Below are positions 9,870 to 18,677 of a stretch of DNA of 64,000 nucleotides, in pieces (position 1 is the stretch's first letter; each line of letters starts with the position of its first letter). Both the position numbers and the translations under genes were made by a program. Under the pieces are notes generated by a model, which did not search any database, was not told where the DNA came from, and saw nothing but the letters and a program-made list of their open reading frames with translations. Source of the stretch: JAEZBP01 sp963832725 (GTDB taxonomy: Bacteria; Myxococcota_A; Polyangia; Polyangiales; Sandaracinaceae); NCBI GenBank assembly GCA_963832725.1, contig CAWHVG010000002.1:372001-436000 (forward strand), in the 5' to 3' direction.

Positions 9870-11653
9870 TCACCGTGAGCGCTTCCGCCTTGCTGCGGGT
9901 GTTGCCGAGGACGCGCCACCCCTCGTGATCGTGCCGGACCGTCTGGGCTTCCCCGGCTTCGTCTGTGAGTCCGTCGTCTCGTCGGAGCGCCGCAACACGA
10001 GCCACTTTCGCAGGCTCTCCGCGGCCTCGCGTACCTCGGGGGCGACGGTCCGCAGGTGCTCCTCGCCATGGACTGCCGCCACGAGCGCCTCGCGCAAGGG
10101 GCGGTTCCGGTCACCGAGTCCGGTGGAGTCGAGCCAGGCGATCGCGTCCTCGCCGTCACCGTAAGCCAGCTTCTGGTGGATCTCGGCGAGCGTGGCCATC
10201 CATTCCGCCGGCTCGGCGAGATGGCCGTCCTCGCCGTAGGGATCGAGGCTCTCCCGTGCTCGAGATGCTCCTCCACGCGGGCCCCGCTCGAGTCCCGCGT
10301 GTTCGTCGAACGCGAGGAAAAGCTCGCCCTCCCGATGGCCGGCGCCGTCCTCGGCGACCGTCTCGACTCGCGGCTGCGAGCGCGAGGATCCGTAGAGCTC
10401 GCGGAGGAAAAGCTCGCCCTCCCGATGGCCGGCGCCGTCCTCGGCGACCGTCTCGACTCGCGGCTGCGAGCGCGAGGATCCGTAGAACTCGCGCAGGAAC
10501 GAGACCAGCCAGAGCAGCTTCCGCCGGGTGCGCCGGCTCGCGCGCATGAGGTACCAGATGTTGAAGAGCCGCTCGGCGATCTGGTAGCCGGCGCGGGCGC
10601 CGGGGTAGCTCACCTTCTCCACGACGCCGTCGTTCACGAGCCGGCTGAGCTGTGCCGAGACGACGTTGCCCTTGAGCCCGAGCCGCTTGGTGATCTCGCC
10701 CGCCGGCTGCGGGTCCCACGCGAGCGCCAGCGCGTCCACCACCAATTGCGATTGAGGCGCCAGCTCTTCGAGCCGCGCTTTGTAGAGCGGCGTGGACAGG
10801 TCGAGGAGCGCCGTGACGTCGTCGACGACGGTGTGCTCCTCCGAGCGCGCGAGGACTTGATGGACGAGCACGATGGCGCGCGGGTTGCCGCCCGTCAGCA
10901 CGCGGAGGGTCTCCACGCGGCCGCGATCCGTGAGCAGGATGTTGCGCACCTCGGGCGTGTCGCGAACCTCGGAGAGGCGGAGCAGGACCTCGGTCGTCTC
11001 GGCCTCCGTGAGCCCGCGGAGCGTGTCCACCTTGAAGAAGTCGTAGAACGGCCGGTTGTACTCGTAGGTGGAGCGGTGCGAGCTGGCGCTGGCGCCGATC
11101 ATCGTCACCGTCTCGGCGGAGAGCACCTCGCGCAGCTTCCACTGCACGTCGTCGTCGAGGCGATCGAGGACCAGGTCCACGTTGTCGACCAGCAGGAGCA
11201 GGCGGCGACCGTGGGCATCGGCCCACTGGAGCAACGCAGACCGCGCCTCGCGCTCGCGCCTGGGCTCGGGGAGCCCGCGCAGGCGCTCGATGTCGTCGTC
11301 GATCGCGTCCGCCTCCGGGCCGCGTCCCGTTCGTCGAGCGCGTCCGAGAGCGAATCCAGGCAGTTGAGCCAGAAGTCCGAGAGCCGCGCGACGTTGTACT
11401 GCTCTTCACGGAAGACGAGCGGCATCCAGGTCGAGCTCAGATGCCTCGTCCTCGTGAATCGCGAAGTAGAGCCGGCGCAGCAAGGTGGACTTGCCCATGC
11501 CGCGGGGTCCGACCAGCATCCGATGAGGGGGGTGGGGCCGCCGCATGTCTTCGAGGATGCGGGCCAGCAGCGCGCGCCGCGCCACGAAGCCAGCGACGAG
11601 GTCGTCTCTCCCAGCAGGTCGGGGTTGTAGACGGTGATCCGCGCCGGGCTCAT
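9870..11653 (-). CDS. P-loop ATPase B of a twin-ATPase unit, winged-helix C-terminus (frameshifted)
   Basis: The protein can be read through several indels (near 11610, 11425 and 11330). It starts MSPARITVYNPDLL and has Walker A GPRGMGKST near residue 53, then FREEQYNVARLSDFW and Walker B LLLLVDNVD near residue 150. A STAND/ORC-like ATPase body and a winged-helix stretch follow (EITKRLGLKGNVVSAQLSRL). The C-terminal part holds a 30-residue tandem duplication. The start overlaps the stop of ATPase A (ATGA), so the two are translationally coupled. I know similar twin ATP-binding proteins from myxobacteria and actinobacteria but no assigned function. Confidence 0.7.
10314..10493. repeat. 90-bp tandem duplication inside ATPase B
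   Basis: Two copies (10314-10403 and 10404-10493) differ at about one position near the end (GAGCTC versus GAACTC). The unit encodes 30 residues beginning LRELYGSSRS on the minus strand, so the reading frame is preserved. The near identity implies a very recent event or a collapsed/expanded assembly repeat. Confidence 0.9.
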
Positions 11654-12835
11654 GCGTACCTCCGCAGCCAGAACGCGCGCAGCAGCTCTGAGCGGAACGC
11701 GAAGCGCTCGCCGTCGTCCCGCAGGTACCCGTCGTTGACCAGGACGTCGATCAGGAACTGGAGTTGGCGGTCGCGGGCCGCCTCGTCTCGCACGTGCTGC
11801 TCGAGCGTCGCCCGGAGCGTTGCGCGCGTCGCGCCCGTTCGGTCACGCGCGGCCGCCGACAAGACATCGCGGGCGTGCGTCGCGTCGGGCTCGCCGAGCT
11901 CGTCCGTCAGGCGTTCGTGCCAGGAGTCGAAGTGCTTGTTCTGCGCGAGCAGCGCGTCGAAGGCGGCGTCTGCGTCCGCGGGGGTGGGAGCCTCGCCGCT
12001 CTCGCGATGGCAATCCTTCAGCTCGGAGAAGAGAGCCTGGAGATGGAACGGGATGGGCCATCCGGCGCGCTCGACAATCCGTGCTGCGACCTCGTCGGAG
12101 ATGGGCACCTGCTCGCCCTCGCCGAGCGCGTGCAGGAACGCGAGGGCGGTCTCCTCATCGAAGGGACCGAGCCGCAGGGGACGCAGATCGTTGATCGTGT
12201 CTCTCAGCCGGTTGCGATGCGCGACGGTGTCGAGCCCGATGGAGCCCGCGAGGATCCAGTGGCGCGAGACCGGCTCGTGCAGAGGAGCCTGCCGATCGAT
12301 CGGAACCACTCGAGGAACGAGCGGGCCCGGGTCCCTTCCGGATCGTCGCGAAGGAGGCGGAGCACGAACACCGGCATCTCGTCGACGAGATAGAACCAGT
12401 GCCCTTCGAGGCTCTCGAGCGCTCGGGCGAGCTCCCGGGCGCGATCTTGCCAGCGCTCGCGGTCGGTTTGATCAGCTGAAGCGCGAACCCGGCTAAGCCG
12501 ACGCTCTGCATCCGGCCCAGGAGGCGCTGCACGCCTCGCTTGGCCTTGCCCGTGAACAGCCCCCGTGCCGCGGGGTGCGAGGCGCACGCCTCGTAGACCC
12601 TCCGGAGCACGTCGAGCTCATCGACCGCCCCTTGAACGCTCACGTAGACCGCGTGGATCCCCTCCTCGCGTTCGACCACGTCCGCGAACCGGTAGAGCAG
12701 CGAGGTCTTCCCGACGCGGCGCGGAGCGAGCAGCAGGAGGTGATCGCGCATCCCTTCCTTGCGCAGCCGAAGGAGGTACGGTTCGCGATCGAAGAAGTCG
12801 GAATCCTTGGCGATTCCACCGACGACGTTGTGCAT
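11650..12835 (-). CDS. P-loop ATPase A of a twin-ATPase unit (frameshifted)
   Basis: About 395 aa. It starts MHNVVGGIAKDSDFFDRE; Walker A is PRRVGKTSLLYR (about residue 40) and Walker B is FYLVDEMPVF (about residue 145). Further on are GSIGLDTV (sensor-like) and RLGPFDEETALAFL, then a helical winged-helix-like end (FLIDVLVNDGYLRDDGERFAFRS, LLRAFWLRRYA). This is the layout of AAA/STAND ATPases that couple nucleotide binding to an effector. Indels near 12465 and 12305 break the frame. The gene is fourth-upstream to downstream in a co-directional set: toxin, antitoxin, ATPase A, ATPase B. Confidence 0.7.
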
Positions 12836-12927
12836 GGCGAGCGGTCCCAACAGATGTGTTGGATGTTGTACAACGGATCTGTTGGGGTGCCAAGGCGCCG
12901 TTGTCGGGGTACGCCGGCGCCCCCTTG

Positions 12928-12995
12928 GATGGCCAGCGGGTTCGGCCTCGGTAGGAGCCCGCGCCGCGGGCGGCGGCTCCATCGTCTCCGGGTGA
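12928..12995 (+). repeat. REP-like element, family 1 copy 1
   Basis: About 68 bp that begins TTGGATGGCCAGCGG and ends CATCGTCTCCGGGTGAC, with an internal imperfect palindrome GAGCCCGC...GCGGGC...GGCTC. Further copies lie at 14535-14606 and, in part, 15486-15516. It sits between the antitoxin and ATPase A genes. Confidence 0.75.
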
Positions 12996-13026
12996 CTGGC
13001 GGCTGCGCCGACTGCAAAAGAACGCC

Positions 13027-13527
13027 TTACGCGGCCCCCTTGTCGAGCAGGCCGTTCGTCACGACGAGCTCGGTCGGCTCCGGCGGCGGCTGGCTGTTGC
13101 GCGCCGCTTGGAGCGCCGCCTCGAGGTCGAGCTGACCGCGGGCGACGCCGTCGAGGATGGCGACAATCGCCAGCTTCCCGGCCCGGGGGAGAGGCAGCTT
13201 GCCGTTCTCCCACCGCGACACCGTCTCGTGGGCCACGTCGAGTAGTTCGCCGAGAATCCCTCTGGGTGAGCCCCAGGGACTTCCGTGCGACCCGCACGAC
13301 CTGGCCGGGGACCTGCGTGCGCTCACGCAGAATCGTCGCCGCCGCGCGACGCTCATACCCGCGGCGCTGCTCGGCCGACACGAACGTTTCGCCGCACGAC
13401 AGACAGGTGAGCACCATCGCGGTGCGGTCCGTGACGGTGATGCCGCCGATCGTCAGCCGTGCTCGGGCGCACGGCAATCGAGCCGGCCCTCCGCGCACAG
13501 CGGGCACGCATCTCCCTTCTTCAGCAT
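13027..13527 (-). CDS. MqsA/YgiT-type zinc-finger HTH antitoxin (frameshifted)
   Basis: Read through two indels (near 13480 and 13262) this is about 166 aa. The N-terminal zinc finger has CPLC near residue 8 and CLSC near residue 40. The C-terminal helix-turn-helix has GLTQ, then ELLDVAHETVSRWENGKLPLP. This is the architecture of MqsA-like antitoxins, which bind the toxin with the N-terminus and the operator with the C-terminus. ATG at 13527 is preceded by an exceptionally strong Shine-Dalgarno. It follows the DUF4258 toxin gene by 13 bp on the same strand. Confidence 0.78.
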
Positions 13528-13542
13528 GATCACCTCCTCCTC
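13528..13542 (-). promoter_or_regulatory. Near-perfect Shine-Dalgarno of the antitoxin gene
   Basis: On the minus strand GAGGAGGAGGTGATC directly precedes the ATG at 13527. AGGAGGTGATC is complementary to the 16S rRNA 3' end over 11 bases. It begins in the toxin stop codon. A stronger ribosome site on the antitoxin than on the toxin (GTG start, no clear site) would favour antitoxin excess. Confidence 0.75.
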
Positions 13543-13789
13543 AGAACGTGGTGACGACGACGACCGGCAGCGGAGTCCGGATGACGACCCGGAGCTCATC
13601 CCCGTCGAGGTCGCGCCCCCCTGTCACTCGCCACGTTTCCTTCTCCGCGTCCCATTTCGCCGCAGTCGCCGTTTCGAGAGCGGCCAGCACGTCGTCGATC
13701 GTCACGCAGCGCTCGTCCATCCGCTCTTCTGCGTGCCGCGTCAAGAACACCTGCCCGAGCCGCGCCGCCTCGCTGGCGTCGCGGAGCAC
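13541..13789 (-). CDS. DUF4258-domain toxin-like protein
   Basis: An 82-aa protein: FLTRHAEERMDERCVTIDDV is the conserved N-terminal helix of DUF4258 (the RHAxxRMxER pattern), followed by a beta-rich half ending in LRVVIRTPLPVVVVTTF. Family knowledge: these small proteins resemble RelE/MqsR-like mRNA interferases and are commonly next to YgiT/MqsA-type antitoxins, as here. Start GTG 13789 is the only start after the upstream in-frame stop; the ATG at 13791 is in another frame. The toxin-first order is like mqsRA. Confidence 0.8.
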   Translation of the reverse strand: MLRDASEAARLGQVFLTRHAEERMDERCVTIDDVLAALETATAAKWDAEKETWRVTGGRDLDGDELRVVIRTPLPVVVVTTF

Positions 13790-14040
13790 ATCGGCAGGTT
13801 CGCGGGTGCTGACATCGAGAGATTGTCGCGGTTTGACCTGTCGTCAAGTATACGGTGCCTGCCGGGGAGGGCGGAAGTGGCACCGGCGATACGTTCCCCG
13901 CTGCGCCAGGCTCCCGTAATACCTCCGGTTCTGGCCACCGGAAGAAGTGGCGTGGACTGCGATGCGCGTCACTCCCGTCTCGCTGGTTCCGTCAGGGAGG
14001 ATGACGCTCGCGGAGAGTTCCTGGCGCGTGCACGACGGGC

Positions 14041-14534
14041 GCGGCTCAGGCGGCCTTCTCGTCGCTCCCGACCTCGATTCCTCGACCAGGAAATCTCCGC
14101 GGCCAGGGTCTCGCTCTTCTCCACGACGACGCGCTTCACTTTGCCGCTGACCGGGGAGGCGACGACGGTCTCCATCTTCATGGCGCTGAGGACGACGAGG
14201 GGGTCGCCCTTCGTCACGGTGTCGCCCTCCTCGACCTGGACGTCGACGACGCTGCCCGGCATGGGGGCGCCGACGGAGCCGGGGGCTTTGGTGGCGCGCT
14301 CGCGGGCGGCGACGATGTCGGTCGCGGCGAGGTCGCGGACGCGGACCTGGCGCGGTTGGCCGTTGAGCTCGTAGTAGACGGCGCGGTGGCCGGTGGCGTC
14401 CAGCTCGCCCACGGCCCGCAAGACGATGACGAGGGTCTTGCCTTGCTCGATGTCGATGGAGAATCTCTTCGCCCATCTCCATGGGCGCCAGGAAGAGCCG
14501 GGTGGGCAGGACGCTGACGTCGCCGAAGCGGGTC
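14041..14534 (-). pseudogene. Displaced 3' fragment of the pyruvate carboxylase gene
   Basis: This 490-bp stretch is about 95% identical, by eye, to 20236-20728, the 3' end of the pyruvate carboxylase gene, in the same orientation. It covers part of the carboxyltransferase-to-BCCP linker and the biotinyl domain including the AMKM lysine site. Small indels (near 14084, 14098 and 14466) and a changed stop region make it non-functional. Similarity ends sharply at 14534, where REP-like copy 2 begins. Confidence 0.88.
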
Positions 14535-14606
14535 TTGGATGGCCAGCGGATTCGGCGTCGGTAGGAGCCCGCGCCGCCGGGCGAGGCTGCATCGTCTCCG
14601 GGTGAC
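14535..14606 (+). repeat. REP-like element, family 1 copy 2
   Basis: About 72 bp closely matching 12928-12995, with TTGGATGGCCAGCGG at the left and ATCGTCTCCGGGTGAC at the right. It lies exactly between the pyruvate carboxylase fragment and the transposase copy 1 remnant. Confidence 0.75.
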
Positions 14607-14694
14607 CGAGAAATGCGTCCGAGGCACGCCCCCGGCTTCGGGGCGGGGAATCCCGCCGGGGCATCCGTTTGAGTCCCCGGGGAATCCGTCCGAG

Positions 14695-15516
14695 CTACAG
14701 CGAGATCCGTGCGGCGGCACAGGCGAGCCATCTGACCTACGAGTACTTGAATCCCACTGCCGCCGGGCTGGTGAGGCGCCCCGAGCACACGCCCGGTCTG
14801 GTGATGGAGTGGGGGCATTGGCAAGCCGGTGGCATCTGGGTCAAGCGGCCGGACGTCTACTTCGGCAAGAGCCGACCCGAGGAGCTCTGGCTCGAGCTGA
14901 CGCCGCCGCCGCTCTTGTTCGGGCGTTCGGCTGCGACCTCGATGCGCTCGTGCACCACATGCGGCGCTTGTCCGAGGATGGGCTGCGGGCGCTGCGCGAC
15001 GCGCGGAGGCGGCCGCCGCTCGGTGCGCAGAAGGTGCGGCGGCTACACCCCTGGACCGAGCCGAAGACGATGGCGGAACCGGGCGGGCGGCGCGTGCCGA
15101 CGTTCAAGATCGGCGCGCGCGGTCTCGTCGGGCACGGGCAGCGCTGTCAGGCGGCGACCGAGCTGAATGGGTTCCACCGATCCTACGAGGACAGCCGGCA
15201 GGACTACCTCGCCGGTCGCCAGGCCGTGTTCCCGTACGGGACATACGGCATGCGGGTGTTCCACCGCGTCGAGGTCGCAGAGCCGCTCTCGGACGCGATT
15301 GTCGCGCAGCCGGGGCCTCTGCTGAACGATGTCCGCGGTCAGGCCGAGGGCGCTCGAGCGCAGCTGGCCGAGGAAGTTCGGGGGGCGTGGAAGGAGGAGG
15401 CGGGCGAGGTGGCAAGCGCCGATGACCTCGTCGTCTCGCTGCTCGATGTCGACCGCCCCCGGGAGCGCTCGGGCCTTCCCACCTTCGTGGGCGGCGGCTC
15501 GATCGTCTCCGGGTGA
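14695..15516 (+). pseudogene. Transposase-like remnant, copy 1 (IS200/RAYT family)
   Basis: This lacks the N-terminal Y1/HUH catalytic domain and starts near AAAQASHLTYEYLNP. It retains the characteristic C-terminal region (AAGLVRRPEH, VYFGKSRPEELWLELTPPP, DLDALVHHMRRLSEDGLRALR, RVPTFKIGARGLV, FHRSYEDSR). One frameshift near 14935 moves it to the next frame, which then runs to 15516 and ends inside a partial REP-like copy. It is highly similar to copy 2 at 16777. Decayed and non-functional. Confidence 0.7.
15486..15516 (+). repeat. REP-like element, family 1 partial copy 3
   Basis: The right half only: GCGGCGGCTCGATCGTCTCC then GGGTGACTGG, matching the ends of the copies at 12928 and 14535. 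It marks the right side of transposase copy 1. Confidence 0.6.
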
Positions 15517-15541
15517 CTGGAGGTGGTGCGACCCTTACGAC

Positions 15542-15755
15542 ATGTCGGAGCGGCGAGCGCGCAGGATCGTCGAGACCCGGGTGATTCGGCCCGGCGAGGA
15601 CGCCGAGGACGGGAGCTGGCGGGAGCTCACGATCTCGGAGCGGATCGACGCCGTCTGGGAGCTCACGCTCCAGTGCCTGCAATGGAACGCGGATGGCGAC
15701 ATTCAACCCCGACTTCAGAGATTCTGTTGGCCGAGTTCAACGTCCACGGCGTTGA
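15542..15755 (+). CDS. Small conserved partner protein of a nucleotidyltransferase
   Basis: A 70-aa protein starting MSERRARRIVETRVIRPGED, with a helix around SERIDAVWELTLQCLQWN. As sequenced the frame runs on into nonsense, but deleting one T near 15725 gives the natural end PRLQRFVGRVQRPRR and a stop at 15753-15755. The end overlaps the nucleotidyltransferase start at 15693 by about 60 bp. I know similar small proteins next to such nucleotidyltransferases in myxobacteria but not their function; an antitoxin or regulator role is possible. Confidence 0.6.
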
Positions 15756-16150
15756 ATACCTCGTGGTCGGAGCGCATGCGCTCGCCGCGCATGGCGGATC
15801 CGGGCAACGAAGGACTTCGACGTTTGGGTGCGGCCCGAGCCGGAGAACGCGAGGCGGGTCCTGGCGGCCTTGCGCTCCTTCGGCGCAGCGCTGCACGGGC
15901 TCACCGAGGATGACCTGACGACACCGGGGGTGGTGTTCCAGATCGGCGTGCCACCGGTCCGCATCGACATCCTCACGATGATCGACGGGGTCGACTTCGA
16001 GTCAGCCTGGAGAGCCCGCGTGTCGGCGCACTTCGCGGGCGTTCCGGCCGCAGTCATCGCCAGGCAGCACCTCATCCAGAACAAGCGGGGGCGGGACGCG
16101 CGCAGGACCTCGCCGATGTCGAGTGGCTCGAGACGAGCGGAGACGAGTAG
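15693..16150 (+). CDS. AbiEii-like nucleotidyltransferase (three frameshifts)
   Basis: Reconstructed protein of about 152 aa: MATFNPDFRDSLAEFNVHG, then VEYLVVGAHALAAHG, IRATKDFDVWVRPEPENARR, PPVRIDILTMIDGVDFESAW, and a C-terminus ending ADVEWLETSGDE. The GAHA/KDFDVWV pair is the nucleotidyltransferase active-site signature as found in AbiEii/DUF6036-type proteins. Indels near 15725, 15797 and 16092 break the sequence. The first also breaks the overlapping upstream gene, which favours a sequencing error. Context (mobile, toxin-antitoxin-rich) suits a toxin or phage-defence role. Confidence 0.7.
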
Positions 16151-16776
16151 AGCCTCTCACCACCTGCTCGTCGCTCTCGACGATGGGCCGCGTTTCCGCA
16201 ATAACTCCGGTTCCCGGCTACCGGACGGGGTGTCGGTAGACCCTGATGCGCGTCGTCGCGTCCTCGACGGTCGAGCCAACCGCCTGGACGAGGCGCGACT
16301 TCGCGGGCCGTGCCGTTGTTCCGGGATGGGAAGTCCAATTTGCACGGCTCTTGGTGCGTCATCCGCTGGTGCTACTGTCGTCCCCGTGGGATGCGAGCTC
16401 GGTGCTCGTGGATCGCGACACGACCGTCGCATACCGCGAATTCCACCCAAACGGTGGTCTCTTTACCGACGCAGCGTGCTACCGCGGGCGCTGGCGTTTC
16501 TAACCCGTCGTCCACCGTCGGCGTGTGTGTCCCGCGCCTCTACGTGAATACGGCATCGTCGAAGGCGTAGAGCCTCGCGAAATCGCTCCAGCCAGCGAAA
16601 TCGCTTCGAGGTACGCGAAGTCGTGTGCAGGCGGGTAGCGGGCGCGCCCACTCGGGAGGCGATGCCGGGTGGCGGTGTGGGAGGCGGTCCGCTCGCCACT
16701 TCGCCGATGGGGCCCGCTAAGGTCCCGAGATCACAGTGTGGCGGATTCGGCACGGCGCTTGAGATGCGCCGCCGGC
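16151..16776. other. Intergenic stretch, no gene seen
   Basis: The GC content is lower than in flanking DNA and no frame looks coding. The segment 16198-16260 imperfectly resembles 13917-13975 (shared CTCCGGTTC...CTACCGGA-like and TGATGCGCGTC blocks), perhaps relics of the same repeat. GCGAAATCGCT occurs twice (near 16576 and 16596). Nothing else is seen. Confidence 0.45.
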
Positions 16777-18050
16777 GTGACCAACCCACGCATCGTGGTG
16801 AGGGGAGCGACGCTGGCGATCACGCGGCGGACGACGCTGCGGAAGGCCTTCCTCGCGCCGTGGCACCCGCTCGTGGAGCAGTGCTGGCTCTACGTGTTGG
16901 CCGACGCCCAGCGTGCGACGAACATCGCGGTCCACTACGGAGTTCGCGTCGTCAACCATCACCACCTGAGCGTGACGTTGAGCCAGGGAACCTCGGGAGC
17001 TTCCTGTCTCGCTTCCATCACGAGGTGAGCTGCGCGCTCAACACGCTGATGGCCCGCGAGCGCTACGACGTGCCGCGGAACGTGTTCGACAAGCGGAGCT
17101 CGCATGCCATGCGGCTCGGACGCGGCGGCGCAGGCGAGCCATCTGACCTACGAGTACCTGAATCCGGCCCCCGCCGGACTGGTGAAGCGCCCCGAGCAGA
17201 TGCCGGGGACCGTACTCGACTGGGGGCATTGGAAGGCGGGTGGCATCGCGGTCAAACGGCCGGCGTCTATTTCGGCAAGAGCCGGTCCGAGGAGCTCTGG
17301 CTCGAGCTGACGCCGCCGCCGCTCTTGTTCCGGGCGTTCGACTGTGACCTCGATGCGCTCGTGCACCACATGCGGCGCTTGTCCGAGGATGGGCTGCGGG
17401 CGTTGCGCGACGCGCGGAGCCGGCCGCCGCTCGGTGCGCAGAAGGTGCGGCGGCTACACCCTGGACCGAGCCGAAGACGATGGCGGAACCGGGCGGGCGC
17501 CGCGTGCCGACGTTCAAGATCGGCGCGCGGGGTCTCGTCGGCACGGCAGCAGCGGTGCGAGGCGGCGACCGAGGTGAATGCGTTTCACCGGTCCTACGAG
17601 GAATGCCGCCGGGGCTATCTCGCTGGTCGCCAGGCCCTGTTCCCATACGGGACATACGGCATGCGGGTGTTCCACCGCGTCGAGGTCGCAGAACCGCTCC
17701 CGGACGCGATCGTCGCGCAGCCGGGGCCTCTGCTGAACGAGGTACGCGGGCAAACCGAGGGCGCTCGCGCGCAGGTCGCTGACGAAGTTCGGGCGGCGTG
17801 GAGCGAGGAAGCGGCCGAGGTCGCATCCGTCGACGACCTCGACTTCGCGAGTGGTCGCGCGCCTTCCGTCTCGGCCGCGGTACCGTCCGACTCGACGTCC
17901 GAACTGGACGCCCGTCCCGAGCCCGAAGTGCGGCATCGCTTCCATCGCGAGCCCGACCGCGGCGAGTGTCATCCTCGTCGGCTCATCATCGAACGCGACC
18001 GGCGGCGCGGTCGACCGCCGAAGAAGGCGGGCTCCAGACCACCCTCCTGA
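16777..18050 (+). pseudogene. Transposase-like gene, copy 2 (IS200/RAYT family), decayed
   Basis: GTG 16777 begins TNPRIVVRGATLAITRRTTLR, the usual start of this family, and HHHLSVTLS near residue 65 is the HUH-type histidine motif of Y1 transposases. Subsequent blocks (FLSRFHHEVSCALNTLMARERYD, SHLTYEYLNPAPAGLV, ELWLELTPPP, DLDALVHHMRR, FHRSYEECR) lie in alternating frames, with shifts near 16990, 17105, 17265, 17465 and 17545. The tail RRRGRPPKK is AT-hook-like. Family knowledge: RAYT proteins mobilise REP sequences. Five shifts in 1 kb argue for real decay as well as sequencing error. Confidence 0.72.
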
Positions 18051-18210
18051 GCACATCCGCCTCCGAGGCGTGCGCCGCTCGGTGATGGCCTGGGCGGCGC
18101 GTTCGTGCGCTCTCGGGTCCGGATTGGACCGGGAAGGGACGCTGCGGAGCGATCATGCCGTCGTGGCCGCGGGTTGCCATGTCGGTATCGAGAATTAGGT
18201 CGTAGCGCAG

Positions 18211-18598
18211 GCGTGTCGAGGTGCCGGTCGGCGCGCGCGGGAGGTGATCTGCCTCGGACGGATTCCCTCGCGGGACGGAATCCCCTCGCCCTCAGGCGTG
18301 TCGCGGCGCCGGTCGGCGCGCGCGGGAGGTGATCTACCTCGGACGGATTTCCTCGGTCGGCGCGCGCGGGAGGTGATCTACCTCGGACGGATCCCCTCAT
18401 TGCGCGGGAGGGAATCCCCTCATTCTCCGACCTACCCTCCTGAGCACATCTCGGCTGGGAAGGGACCCTCGGGAACAATCAGAGGGGCGCGGCCGCGGGT
18501 TGCCTGGTCGGAATCGGGATCATCTCGTGGCGCAGGCGTGCCGTGGCGCCGGTCGACGCGCGTGGGGAGGTGAGCTCCCTCGGACGGTTCCCTCGGTT
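18211..18598 (+). repeat. REP-like repeats, family 2 (four copies)
   Basis: Copies at 18211-18270, 18296-18353, 18354-18397 (left-truncated) and 18536-18598 (diverged). Shared core: GGTCGGCGCGCGCGGGAGG followed by TGATCTACCTCGGACGGAT and a CCCTC end. GAGGTGATCTACCTC forms a small hairpin in each. They follow transposase copy 2 directly and precede the lower-GC ATPase gene. The association with a RAYT-like gene makes them candidate REP sequences. Confidence 0.8.
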
Positions 18599-18677
18599 GT
18601 GTAGCCAGGGGGCCGGCGTGACAATCATAGGCGCCGATAGTAGAGTCCACCCCACGTCTGCCAACAGCGGGGCTAGC

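Noticed and set aside
18211..18598. CRISPR-like repeats near transposase
   Set aside because: Uneven spacing (two copies are adjacent) and a hairpin core fit REP elements better.
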